64,000 nucleotides of DNA from Streptomyces atratus (GTDB taxonomy: Bacteria; Actinomycetota; Actinomycetes; Streptomycetales; Streptomycetaceae), in contig NZ_BMRN01000001.1 of assembly GCF_014648655.1 (NCBI RefSeq), positions 362,082 to 426,081 on the forward strand. Reading direction: 5' to 3'. The position numbers and the translations under genes were made by a program. Numbering within the stretch: position 1 is the first letter of the stretch; each line of letters starts with the position of its first letter. The notes under the pieces are model-generated. The model ran no database searches, had not been told where the DNA came from, and saw only the letters and a list, made by a program, of their open reading frames with translations. This document shows, one piece after another, positions 9,145 through 17,513 of the stretch.

Positions 9145-10722
9145 GTGGTCGGACACGCACGCGCCGGGGCTCTGGCGGGCGCCGCACTTCTGCTGACGGG
9201 GCTGCTCGCGGGCTGTGGCGGGGGTACGGACGACAAGCCGGCCGAGAGGACGGAACACGGTGCGGCGTCCTCGCCCGGCCGGTCGTCCACGCCGAGCGGG
9301 CAGCCCGGCAGGCCCGAGCTGCCCGCCGCCCTCACCTCCCAGCGGCCGGACTGGAACAGCTGCAAGGCCCCCGCGGGCGGCAGCGCACCCGGTGGGGACT
9401 GGCTGTGCGCGACGGTCAAGGTGCCGCTGGACTACGCGAAGCCGGACGGCGACACCATCGGGATCGCCTTGATCCGCAAGAAGGCCCGGGACGAAAGCCG
9501 GCGCCTCGGCGCGATGCTGTTCAACTTCGGCGGCCCGGGCGGCTCGGGCGTGGCGATACTGCCGCGCGCCGCCGGCTCGTACAAGAAGCTCAACGCCCGC
9601 TACGACCTGGTGAGCTTCGACCCGCGCGGGGTCGCGGACAGCGCAGGGGTGAACTGCCGTACCGACAAGGAGACGGAGGACGCCAACCGGAAGGTCGACA
9701 TGACTCCGGACACGGCGGCGGAGGAGGCGGCGTTCATGAAGGACGGCGCGGACTTCGGCGCCGGCTGCGAACGCCGCTCCGGCAAGGTCCTGCCGTACGT
9801 CGGCACGACGAACGCCGCCCGGGACATGGATCTGATCCGTGAGGTGCTCGGCGACAAGAAGCTCACCTACTTCGGCATGTCGTACGGCACGGAGCTCGGC
9901 GGCACCTACGCACACCTCTTCCCCAAGAACGTCGGCCGGACCGTCCTGGACGCCGTCGTCGACCCGACCGCGGACACGATCGGGCACGCCCGCAACCAGG
10001 CGACCGGCTTCCAGCGGGCGCTGGAGAACTACCTCAAGGACCGCGGCCAGGACCCGAAGGCCGGGACGCAGCGCATCGCCCGGCTGCTGAAGCGGATCGA
10101 CAACAAGCCGCTGCCGACCACCTCGGGCCGCGAGCTCAACGAGTCGCTGGCCATCACCGGCATCGTCATGCCGCTCTACTCCAAGAGCAACTGGCCGTAT
10201 CTGACCCAGGCGCTGGACGAGGCCGAGAAGGGCGGCACCGGCAACATGCTGCTCCAGCTGGCCGACGCGTACAACGGCCGTGACGAGAAGGGGCACTACG
10301 ACACCCAGAACCACTCGCAGCGCGCCATCTCCTGCGCGGACAGCAAGCTCCGGCCGACGGCGGCCGAGGCCAGGACCATGCTCCCCGAGTTCCGGAAGCT
10401 GTCCCCGGTGTTCGGCCCGTTCCTGGCGTGGGACACGGCCGGCTGGTGTGCCGAGTGGCCGGTGAAGGGTGAGCACGACAACCCGGAGGCAAGCGCTCCG
10501 GGCGCCGCTCCGATCCTGGTGGTCGGTACGACCGGTGACCCGGCGACGCCCTACGAGGGTGCGCAGAAGATGGCGGACGAGCTGGGCAAGGGCGTCGGCA
10601 TCATGCTCACCAACAAGGGTGAGGGGCACGGCGCGTACGGCGAGAGCACGTGTGTGACGTCGACCGTGAACGCGTACTTCCTCGACGGGAAGGTCCCCGC
10701 GGACGGCAGGACCTGCTCGTGA
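9145..10722 (+). CDS. Secreted lipoprotein, tripeptidyl aminopeptidase-type alpha/beta hydrolase (paralogue)
   Basis: A 525-residue paralogue of the preceding gene. The GTG start gives a lipoprotein signal with lipobox LLAGC, then a Gly/Asp-rich linker. Catalytic landmarks match: NFGGPGGSG, FDPRGVADS, GMSYG (Ser about 246), TTGDPATPY and GEGHGAYGES. The long runs shared with the upstream gene (for example the INAARDMDL / TNAARDMDL regions) indicate tandem duplication followed by divergence. It is convergent with moeZ, with a bidirectional terminator between them. Confidence 0.88.
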   Translation: MVGHARAGALAGAALLLTGLLAGCGGGTDDKPAERTEHGAASSPGRSSTPSGQPGRPELPAALTSQRPDWNSCKAPAGGSAPGGDWLCATVKVPLDYAKPDGDTIGIALIRKKARDESRRLGAMLFNFGGPGGSGVAILPRAAGSYKKLNARYDLVSFDPRGVADSAGVNCRTDKETEDANRKVDMTPDTAAEEAAFMKDGADFGAGCERRSGKVLPYVGTTNAARDMDLIREVLGDKKLTYFGMSYGTELGGTYAHLFPKNVGRTVLDAVVDPTADTIGHARNQATGFQRALENYLKDRGQDPKAGTQRIARLLKRIDNKPLPTTSGRELNESLAITGIVMPLYSKSNWPYLTQALDEAEKGGTGNMLLQLADAYNGRDEKGHYDTQNHSQRAISCADSKLRPTAAEARTMLPEFRKLSPVFGPFLAWDTAGWCAEWPVKGEHDNPEASAPGAAPILVVGTTGDPATPYEGAQKMADELGKGVGIMLTNKGEGHGAYGESTCVTSTVNAYFLDGKVPADGRTCS

Positions 10723-10735
10723 CGCGGGACGTGTG

Positions 10736-10784
10736 CATGCCGAAGGGGCCGGTCCGCAGCGCGCGGACCGGCCCCTTCGGCATG
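10736..10784. terminator. Bidirectional terminator between hydrolase and moeZ
   Basis: Perfect 22-bp stem (10736-10757 with 10763-10784) and 5-base loop. It lies between the convergent 3' ends of the hydrolase gene and moeZ. Confidence 0.9.
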
Positions 10785-10790
10785 TCGGTC

Positions 10791-11969
10791 TCAGTACACC
10801 GGCTTCTCGGGCTCGATCTGGTTGACCCAGCCGATCACGCCGCCGCCCACGTGCACCGCGTCGGCGAAGCCCGCCGACTTGAGGACCGCGAGAACCTCGG
10901 CGCTGCGGACACCGGTCTTGCAGTGCAGGACGATGCGCTTGTCCTGCGGGAGGTCCTGGAGGGCGTTGCCCATCAGGAACTCGTTCTTCGGGATCAGCCT
11001 GGCGCCGGGGATCGAGACGATCTCGAACTCGTTCGGCTCACGGACGTCGATGATCTCGATCTTCTCGTCCGCGTCGATCCACTCCTTGAGCTGCTTGGGA
11101 GTGATCGTGGAGCCGAGCGCCGCCTCCTGGGCCTCCTCGGACACGACGCCGCAGAAGGCCTCGTAGTCGATGAGCTCGGTGACGGTCGGGTTCTCGCCGC
11201 AGACCGCGCAGTCGGGGTCCTTGCGGACCTTGACCTGGCGGTACTGCATCTCCAGGGCGTCGTAGATCATCAGCCGGCCGACCAGCGGGTCGCCGATACC
11301 GGCGAGCAGCTTGATGGCCTCCGTGACCTGGATGGAGCCGACCGAGGCGCAGAGCACCCCGAGCACGCCGCCCTCGGCGCAGGAGGGGACCATGCCCGGC
11401 GGGGGCGGCTCCGGGTAGAGGCAGCGGTAGCAGGGGCCGTGCTCGGACCAGAAGACGGACGCCTGGCCGTCGAACCGGTAGATCGAGCCCCAGATGTACG
11501 GCTTGTTCAGCAGTACGGCTGCGTCGTTGACCAGATAGCGGGTGGCGAAGTTGTCCGTGCCGTCCACGATCAGGTCGTACTGGGCGAAGATGTCCATCAC
11601 GTTGTCGGCTTCGAGCCGCTCCTCGTGAAGGACCACATTCACGTACGGGTTGATGCCCAGCACCGAGTCCTTGGCGGATTCGGCCTTGGAGCGGCCGATG
11701 TCGGCCTGGCTGTGGATGATCTGGCGCTGCAGGTTCGACTCGTCGACCTCGTCGAACTCCACGATGCCGAGCGTGCCGACACCGGCGGCGGCCAGGTACA
11801 TCAGGGCCGGCGAACCGAGACCGCCGGCGCCGACACAGAGCACCTTCGCGTTCTTCAGCCGCTTCTGTCCGTCCATCCCGACATCCGGGATGATCAGGTG
11901 GCGGGAGTACCTGCGGACCTCGTCGACGGTGAGCTCAGCAGCTGGCTCGACCAGGGGTGGCAGCGACAC
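10791..11969 (-). CDS. moeZ: Adenylyltransferase/sulfurtransferase MoeZ (MoeB-rhodanese)
   Basis: A 392-residue fusion of an E1-like ThiF/MoeB adenylyltransferase and a C-terminal rhodanese. The nucleotide-binding loop GAGGLGSPALMY lies near residue 50. Zinc-binding pairs are in GPCYRCLYP and DCAVCGEN. The rhodanese active-site cysteine is Cys 350 in LHCKTGVRS. Such proteins activate and sulfurate ubiquitin-like sulfur carriers (MoaD for molybdopterin, CysO-like for cysteine, ThiS-like for thiamine and secondary-metabolite pathways). The start is GTG. The gene sits downstream of the polysaccharide cluster on the same strand, with an 85-base gap, and is probably separately expressed. Confidence 0.95.
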   Translation of the reverse strand: MSLPPLVEPAAELTVDEVRRYSRHLIIPDVGMDGQKRLKNAKVLCVGAGGLGSPALMYLAAAGVGTLGIVEFDEVDESNLQRQIIHSQADIGRSKAESAKDSVLGINPYVNVVLHEERLEADNVMDIFAQYDLIVDGTDNFATRYLVNDAAVLLNKPYIWGSIYRFDGQASVFWSEHGPCYRCLYPEPPPPGMVPSCAEGGVLGVLCASVGSIQVTEAIKLLAGIGDPLVGRLMIYDALEMQYRQVKVRKDPDCAVCGENPTVTELIDYEAFCGVVSEEAQEAALGSTITPKQLKEWIDADEKIEIIDVREPNEFEIVSIPGARLIPKNEFLMGNALQDLPQDKRIVLHCKTGVRSAEVLAVLKSAGFADAVHVGGGVIGWVNQIEPEKPVY

Positions 11970-12054
11970 AGGAACCTCAACAATGCAGGTGGTCGGTTTC
12001 TACGTACTTCATCTGCGTACGGTTGTTCTTGCCGTAACACTGCCACGCCCCTTC

Positions 12055-12879
12055 TCATTCCGAGATATCAGGTCCGATCCGCGAGACGATTTCGTCCCAG
12101 TACCTGGGCAGCGCCGCGAATGGGTCCGTTTGTCCGTGTTGGTTGTCCCGGTCCGTGAAGAAGATCGTGCCCGCGCCCTGCCAGCGGGCGATGCGCATGG
12201 CCTCTTCGAGGTGGGTGCGCGGAACGCCGTGGACGAAGTGCGCGAACCGCTCCGGCGGATAGGCGGCGGTCCACTGGGCCACCTGCGACCAGCGGTAGTC
12301 GGTCCACGGTCCGGAGAAGGTGACCAGTTGGTCGGCGGCCTCGGCATAGCCCGGATGCGGATGGGTGCCCAGTCCCAGCACCAACAGCCCGCGCTCCTCC
12401 ACGTGGTCGCCGTGTTCGAGGAGCGTGGCGAGTGTGCTGGTGAGACGGCGGACCGCCGCGAGGTCGCCGCGCCCGGCCGGGCACCGACCGAGATAGAAAC
12501 CGTCGACGCGGTACCAGTCGAGGAAGGACTGCGCGTCGGCGATCAGCTCACCGAAGGAGCGGCTGCCCAAGGCCAGATCGAGGTGGCCGAGCAGCCGGCC
12601 GCCCGCCGCCCGGACGGCGTCCTGCGGGGCTTCGCCGTGCACGGCCCGCTCCCGCGCGTTGCGGAGCCGGCCCGCGGCCTCCAGACAGTGCGGATCGGGG
12701 CGGGCGCCGGGGCCGTTGTCGATGTTGAGGACCGCCCAGTGCAGCGGGGTGCCGGGGCGGGTGAGCTCGGCCCATTCGGTGGGGGCGAGCAGCGGATGCG
12801 CGTAACCGGGGACGCCGAAGCCGAGCTGTTCGGCACCGCTGGTCCGGCGGGCGGTCTCGGTGGGGGTCAGATACGGCAC
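12055..12879 (-). CDS. Spherulation-specific family 4 (spherulin-4) glycosidase-like protein
   Basis: A 274-residue protein resembling spherulin-4, a clan of TIM-barrel glycosidases that includes fungal Sph3/Ega3 (GH135) and is related to the PelA hydrolase domain (GH166). These cleave N-acetylgalactosamine-rich polymers. Visible blocks are LGFGVPGYAHPL, WAVLNIDNGPG, GHLDLALGSRS, DWYRVDGFYLGRCP and a late GTIFFTDRD segment; the Asp-rich strand ends suit an acidic active site. No secretion signal is apparent, so its site of action is unclear. Its start overlaps the end of the epimerase gene by 13 bases, indicating translational coupling. It is the last gene of the set led by the PelF-type transferase. 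Confidence 0.8.
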   Translation of the reverse strand: MPYLTPTETARRTSGAEQLGFGVPGYAHPLLAPTEWAELTRPGTPLHWAVLNIDNGPGARPDPHCLEAAGRLRNARERAVHGEAPQDAVRAAGGRLLGHLDLALGSRSFGELIADAQSFLDWYRVDGFYLGRCPAGRGDLAAVRRLTSTLATLLEHGDHVEERGLLVLGLGTHPHPGYAEAADQLVTFSGPWTDYRWSQVAQWTAAYPPERFAHFVHGVPRTHLEEAMRIARWQGAGTIFFTDRDNQHGQTDPFAALPRYWDEIVSRIGPDISE

Positions 12880-13832
12880 GCCGCCTCCATCCAGATGTCG
12901 GCGAGGGACTCCTCCAGATTGATCCGGGGGCGCCAGCCGAGCCGGTCCCTGGCGGTGCGGACGTCGGCCTGCTGCCAGGCCCCGCAGCCGTCCGGGTAGG
13001 GGGAGGGGGTCGCCGAGAGGTGCTCGATGACCGACTCGGTGGAGGTGCGCGGGGCGCCGATGGGCAGCCGGGGCGGGGGCGCGTCGAGCTCGTGGAGTGC
13101 GCCCGCGTATCCGGCGACCCGGGCGAGGACCGAGGCTGCGTCCCGGAGCCGCACGGCGCGGCCGGTGCCGATGTTGACGACGCCCTGCGCGGCGGAGAGC
13201 GAGGCGGCGTGCACGGCGCGCGCGACATCGCGTACGTCGACGAAGTCGCGCTGCACCCCGAGGCCGCTGAGCTTCAGCTCACCGTCGCTGGACTGCATGG
13301 CCCGGCGCATCGCCTCGGCGAGCCTGCCGAGCGGGGAACCGGCCGGGGTGCCGGGGCCGACCGGGGAGAAGACCCGCAGCACGACCGCGTCGAGGCCGGA
13401 GCCGAGGACGAGTTCGGTGGCTGCGAGCTTGCTGACGCCGTACGGGCCGCCGGGGCGCGGAATTGCGTCCTCCGCGGTCGATGAGCCGGGCTGCGAGGGC
13501 CCGTACTCCGACGAACAGCCCACCTGGACGAGACGGGCCGTACAGCCGCTGCGCCGCATCGCCTCGCAGACGGTGGCGACGGCGACGGTGTTGTGGCGGG
13601 TCAGCTCGCGGGCCCCGCCGCGGGTGGCGCCCGCGCAGTTGACGACGACCCCGGGGTGGACGGCGTCCAGGAAGCGGGTCAGCGCGCCGGGGCTGCCGCC
13701 GGAGAGGTCGAACCGTACGTCGGCGTCGTCGCCGCGGCCGAGCGCCGTGAGGTGCACGGCGGGGTCGGCGAGGAGGCGGTCGGCCACGAACCGGCCGAGG
13801 AATCCGTTGGCGCCGAGCAGCAGCACCCTCAT
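12867..13832 (-). CDS. NAD(P)-dependent sugar epimerase/dehydratase
   Basis: A 321-residue extended short-chain dehydrogenase. It has the N-terminal Rossmann motif GANGFLG (residues 7-13), a serine region in VQVGCSSEYGPSQ, and the catalytic Tyr-x3-Lys as YGVSKLA. The family interconverts nucleotide-sugars such as UDP-GlcNAc/UDP-GalNAc. By context it could supply the donor for the adjacent PelF-type glycosyltransferase, as PelX does in Gram-negative pel loci; this is inference. The ATG overlaps the stop of a 19-codon ORF (ATGA), and the 3' end overlaps the spherulin-4 gene. Confidence 0.88.
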   Translation of the reverse strand: MRVLLLGANGFLGRFVADRLLADPAVHLTALGRGDDADVRFDLSGGSPGALTRFLDAVHPGVVVNCAGATRGGARELTRHNTVAVATVCEAMRRSGCTARLVQVGCSSEYGPSQPGSSTAEDAIPRPGGPYGVSKLAATELVLGSGLDAVVLRVFSPVGPGTPAGSPLGRLAEAMRRAMQSSDGELKLSGLGVQRDFVDVRDVARAVHAASLSAAQGVVNIGTGRAVRLRDAASVLARVAGYAGALHELDAPPPRLPIGAPRTSTESVIEHLSATPSPYPDGCGAWQQADVRTARDRLGWRPRINLEESLADIWMEAACRI

Positions 13833-13888
13833 CGCGTGCCCCCTCGGTGCCGACGGCGGGCTGCCGGTGCGGGGGATTGGGGGGTCAT
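13829..13888 (-). CDS. 19-codon ORF translationally coupled to the epimerase gene
   Basis: A short ORF (ATG at 13888, TGA at 13829) whose stop shares bases with the epimerase ATG (ATGA). It has the best ribosome-binding site nearby, an AAGGAGAT at 13895-13903 about 8 bases from its ATG; the epimerase start has none of similar quality. The peptide is Pro/Ala then Arg-rich. It may serve only to load ribosomes for the epimerase. Confidence 0.4.
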   Translation of the reverse strand: MTPQSPAPAARRRHRGGTR

Positions 13889-14013
13889 GTCCGGTATCTC
13901 CTTGAGGAAGTGTGGTGCGGTACGGGGAAGGACCCGCGGCGTCGGCTCCGCGGGGGCCGTGCCGGTGGTTCGTACATGGGGGCGGAACGGTGGTGCGGCT
14001 TCGGTCGCGCGGG

Positions 14014-15390
14014 TTACGCGGTGGTGCGGGTTTCGTCGCCGGGTGTGGCGTGGGCGGATGCCCGGGAGAGGGCGACGGTGGCGGTGATCAGCAGCCCGAG
14101 TGCGGCTGCGCCACAGGCGACGGCGGGTACGGCTCCGGTGCCGGCCGCCACGACAAGGGCGTCGACGGGACGGGCGAGGAAGTGCAGGCCGGGCAGCCGC
14201 CCGGCCAGGACCAGGGCGGGTGCCAGCGCTTCGAGGGCGCAGGCGGAGGCGAGCCCGACGGCGGCGGGTTCGGGGAAGCCGTGCACGGTCAGCAACTGGG
14301 CCAGCAGGAGCAGCACACCGAGCGCGGCCGCCCCCACGAAGGCACCGCCGCCCCCGTACCCCAGATGCGCGACGTAGAGCAGCACGGCGAGAACGCACAG
14401 GTGGAGTGCGACAGCCCCGAACAGCAGGGGGCGCACACCTGCGGCGAACTCCTCCAGTGCGCGGCTGCCGATGAGTTTGCGGTGTGCGTGTACGGAGAAG
14501 AGGTGCGCGCACCAAGCGGCCGGGGCGACGGAGAGGGCCAGCCCCAGCAGCGGTGCGGGAGTGAGCGTCCAGGGGCCTTCGGGGCCGCCGCTGAGCACCT
14601 GGTCGAGCAGCGCTTCGCCGTACAGGACATAGCCGAGGAGCCAGCAGCCGTACACATGGGCGGTGCCCGAGGACCGGCCTTCGGCGTGCAGGGGGCCGCT
14701 GCGCAGGCTGAGGGCGAGTCCGACGATGCCGACGAGCGCTCCGGTGAGGGCGATCGCAAGCCGCCCCTGGCCTCCGAGCACTCCCTCGGTGAGCCTCAGT
14801 GAACCGACGGTCGCGATGCAGGCCGCGCCCGGCACCAGTGCGCGGAGCGACCAGGCGGCGCGCGTCTCGGTGTCGCGCTCCGGCGCGCGGACCGCTGTTG
14901 CGGGCGCCGCCGCCACGGCGGGCACCCGGGCGAAGAGCTCCTCGGCGAGCGAGAAGACATCGCGGTGCCGGTAGCGGGCGGCGGCGCGGTCGGTGACGCC
15001 GTGGGCTTCGAGCCCGGCGGCGATCTCCAGCGGATCGACGGCCCGCTCGCACAGCTCGCGATGGCGGTGCATCAGCGATTTCACGGGGTCGGCGGGACCG
15101 CGGCGCGAGGCGTTGAGCTTGCGCGCCGGAGCAGCGCGCGCGATCTCGGGGGCGCGTGGAGTCGCGGCCCCCTCTGCGGAGGTCTGCTCTGCGGGAACCT
15201 GCTCTGCGGCGGTCTTCTCCGTGGCCGCCTTCTCCGTGGCTTTCGATGCGGAGGCGGGCTCGGCGTCCGGAGCCGTAAGGGGACCGGCCTCGATGACCCC
15301 CTCGGAGACGAGCTCCCGCGAGCGGAGGTCCCAGCTGCCGCCGGTGGTCGGTGTGGCGGGTGCGTCGGACACCTCGGTCGGACCGCCCAT
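14014..15390 (-). CDS. Polytopic membrane protein of the Pel-like cluster
   Basis: About 458 residues: a soluble Ala/Glu-rich N-terminal part of about 150 residues followed by roughly nine to ten hydrophobic segments to the C-terminus, with short loops. No family signature is recognised with confidence. Its position between the PelF-type glycosyltransferase and the epimerase makes it the candidate exporter or polymerisation platform, the job done by PelG/PelE in described systems. ATG at 15390 is chosen because GGAGGA lies 7 bases upstream; an open extension to 15492 has no such support. It sits 85 bases downstream of the transferase and 125 bases before the small coupled ORF, so it is likely in the same transcript. 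Confidence 0.8.
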   Translation of the reverse strand: MGGPTEVSDAPATPTTGGSWDLRSRELVSEGVIEAGPLTAPDAEPASASKATEKAATEKTAAEQVPAEQTSAEGAATPRAPEIARAAPARKLNASRRGPADPVKSLMHRHRELCERAVDPLEIAAGLEAHGVTDRAAARYRHRDVFSLAEELFARVPAVAAAPATAVRAPERDTETRAAWSLRALVPGAACIATVGSLRLTEGVLGGQGRLAIALTGALVGIVGLALSLRSGPLHAEGRSSGTAHVYGCWLLGYVLYGEALLDQVLSGGPEGPWTLTPAPLLGLALSVAPAAWCAHLFSVHAHRKLIGSRALEEFAAGVRPLLFGAVALHLCVLAVLLYVAHLGYGGGGAFVGAAALGVLLLLAQLLTVHGFPEPAAVGLASACALEALAPALVLAGRLPGLHFLARPVDALVVAAGTGAVPAVACGAAALGLLITATVALSRASAHATPGDETRTTA

Positions 15391-15475
15391 GGTGATTCCT
15401 CCGTGATCGTCGCCGACTGCGTCGGACCGTCCCGGCCCACCGCTGCGGCCCGGCCCGGCCGTCCCCTGTTGCTTT

Positions 15476-17323
15476 TCACACATCGTCGCCACCCGCTCCC
15501 CGCGCTCCCGCGCAGACGGTCCTGGGCTCGGCGGCCCAGCGGGCTGTGCGGTCGGCCGCGCCTGCCGGGGCGGGGCCCGAGGCCGTCCACGGACCCTGGA
15601 CGTGCGCCTCGGGCGGAGTGGCGAACGGGCGTGGTTCGCCGTCGGCGTTCACCGTGTCGGCCTCCCTGCGCACCGGGGCGTGCGAGATCAGCTCCAGGTA
15701 GATGCCGCGAAATGCCGCGACGTTCTGTTCGACGGTGAAGAGTTCGAGCGCGCGGGCGCGCGCCGCCGCTCCGAGTCGCGCGCGGCGCTCGGGGTCGCGC
15801 AGCAGTGCGAGGCAGGCGTCGGCGAGCGCCCTGGGATTGCGCGGGGGCACCACGAGCCCGGTACCGCCGATGACTTCGACCACCGCGCCGACGTCCGTCG
15901 ACACCGTGGCCCGTCCGCAGAACATCGCCTCGACGAGGCTGATGGGGAAGCCTTCGACAACGCTGGAGAGGACGACGACCCCGCCCGCCGCATAGGCCTC
16001 CGACAGATCCGGCACCTCGGCTCCGCCGATGTCCTCGAAGGAGACCGGGTTGTCGCCGACGGCGTGTGCGTCCGTGGCCTCGTCGGGGAACAGCTGGGCG
16101 GCGAGCACCCGGCAGTGCGCGAGATAGGTGGCGCCTTCCGGGCCCTGCGCCGGAGCGCCGATGATCCGCAGCCGGGCATCCGGTTCGGACTTCCGCACCT
16201 CCGCGAAGGCGTGCAGCAGCGCGATCAGGTCCTTGGCGGGCTCGATCCGGCCGACCCAGACCAGCGTGTCGTCGGGACCGCTGTCGCCGCTCTCCCCCAG
16301 GGCCGTGAACCGGCCGGACTCCATGCCGGGGTGAACTGTGCGCAGCTTCTCGCGCTCGGCACCGCACCGTTCCTGCCAGCGGCGGGCGTGGGTGTTGCCG
16401 GGAGTGACGATCGCGGCCTGCCGGTACACCTCGGTGGCGAGCCGTCCGTAAAAGTTGGCGAGCAGGGCGCGTACCGGCGCGCTCAGGGAGGTGTCGATCG
16501 CTGCGAGGTAGTGCGCCCGCAGTTGCACGCCGTGCTCGGTGACCAGCAGCGGTACCCCGAAGAAGCGTTTGGCCAGCAGCCCCGGCAGCGCCGCGGCACC
16601 ACCGGATGTGGCGTGGCAGAGGTCGACCGCGCCGAGGCTCTCCTCGTCGTACCAGTCGAGGGAGAGCGGCCGCAGTACCCGGTCGAGCTCCCGGGCGAGG
16701 GCGAGGAAGTCGGGGACGGTGGCGGTCTGGACGGTGCGCCCGGTGCCCGGGGCCCGGCAGGCGGCTTCGAGCACGCGTACCGCGGTTTCGGAGCGGAGCG
16801 CCGCTGGGAGCCCCCCGTGTTCGCGGGCCAGTTCGGCCAGTCCGTACAGGCCGTCCGTGAACTGCGCGTCCGCGGCGCCGGCGGCCCTACGTCCTGTACG
16901 CCCGTCCTCGCTCCGTTCGCCGGAACCCGCGCCCCCGCTCGCGCCTGCGGCATCGTCCTCGCCGCCCGTCGCACCCGTCGTGCAGACAGAGGTCGCGAGA
17001 GCCGTGAAGTACGCCGTGAAGCGCCGTCGTTCGCGCCGTCCGTACGAGCGTCCGCCCCCGCCCGTCACCATCCGGGCGAGCAGCCCCTTGGAGGCGTGGG
17101 TGCCCAGGATGTCCTCGTCGGCCGTCCACAGCGACGCCGTCCGTACCCGGCTGACCTGTGCCGGAAGCTGGACCCAGCCCTGCGCTTCCTGTTCGGCGGA
17201 GCGGCTGAGCGCGAAGAGATCGAACTCGTGCTGCGAGAGCCCGCGCACCAGACGGTCGCACCAGAGTCTGGACTCACCGGTCGCATACGGATAACCACCG
17301 TCGGTGAGGAGTCCGATCCGCAC
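15476..17323 (-). CDS. GT4 glycosyltransferase, PelF family (DUF3492 N-terminus)
   Basis: About 615 residues. The N-terminus GLLTDGGYPYATGESRLWC is the characteristic opening of PelF-type transferases (DUF3492). The C-terminal half is a GT-B/GT4 donor domain with VWVGRIEPAKDL, the EGFPISLVEAM acidic pair and VVPPRNPRALADA. PelF is the cytosolic transferase that polymerises the Pel exopolysaccharide from UDP-activated N-acetylhexosamine. Compared with typical PelF (about 500 residues) there is a low-complexity insertion between the two halves (Gly/Ala/Asp/Glu-rich, coding around 16.87-17.05 kb). GTG at 17323 (or 17329) is chosen because the conserved N-terminus starts there; the longer open frame upstream is not protein-like. 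It is the first gene of the cluster. Confidence 0.87.
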   Translation of the reverse strand: MRIGLLTDGGYPYATGESRLWCDRLVRGLSQHEFDLFALSRSAEQEAQGWVQLPAQVSRVRTASLWTADEDILGTHASKGLLARMVTGGGGRSYGRRERRRFTAYFTALATSVCTTGATGGEDDAAGASGGAGSGERSEDGRTGRRAAGAADAQFTDGLYGLAELAREHGGLPAALRSETAVRVLEAACRAPGTGRTVQTATVPDFLALARELDRVLRPLSLDWYDEESLGAVDLCHATSGGAAALPGLLAKRFFGVPLLVTEHGVQLRAHYLAAIDTSLSAPVRALLANFYGRLATEVYRQAAIVTPGNTHARRWQERCGAEREKLRTVHPGMESGRFTALGESGDSGPDDTLVWVGRIEPAKDLIALLHAFAEVRKSEPDARLRIIGAPAQGPEGATYLAHCRVLAAQLFPDEATDAHAVGDNPVSFEDIGGAEVPDLSEAYAAGGVVVLSSVVEGFPISLVEAMFCGRATVSTDVGAVVEVIGGTGLVVPPRNPRALADACLALLRDPERRARLGAAARARALELFTVEQNVAAFRGIYLELISHAPVRREADTVNADGEPRPFATPPEAHVQGPWTASGPAPAGAADRTARWAAEPRTVCAGARGAGGDDV

Positions 17324-17403
17324 GAGCACACCCCCGATCTCCCTTGTGGTCGGCCGCCGTCGGAACGGCGACTCACAGCGGGACGACCGTAAGCGGATAC
17401 GCC

Positions 17404-17437
17404 GGTGGCGCGACGGACGGTTGTCCGTCGCGCCACC
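17404..17437. terminator. Terminator downstream of the ABC transporter operon
   Basis: Perfect 15-bp stem (17404-17418 with 17423-17437) with a GGTT loop. It lies 77 bases past the stop of the dual ATPase gene and before the PelF gene, so it separates two minus-strand operons. Confidence 0.85.
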
Positions 17438-17513
17438 GAAAGGGGTGAACCGTCGTAACTTTCCCGCCCCGGTAGCGTTCTGTCGCGCTATGGGAGCCAT
17501 CGGTCACGCAGGG

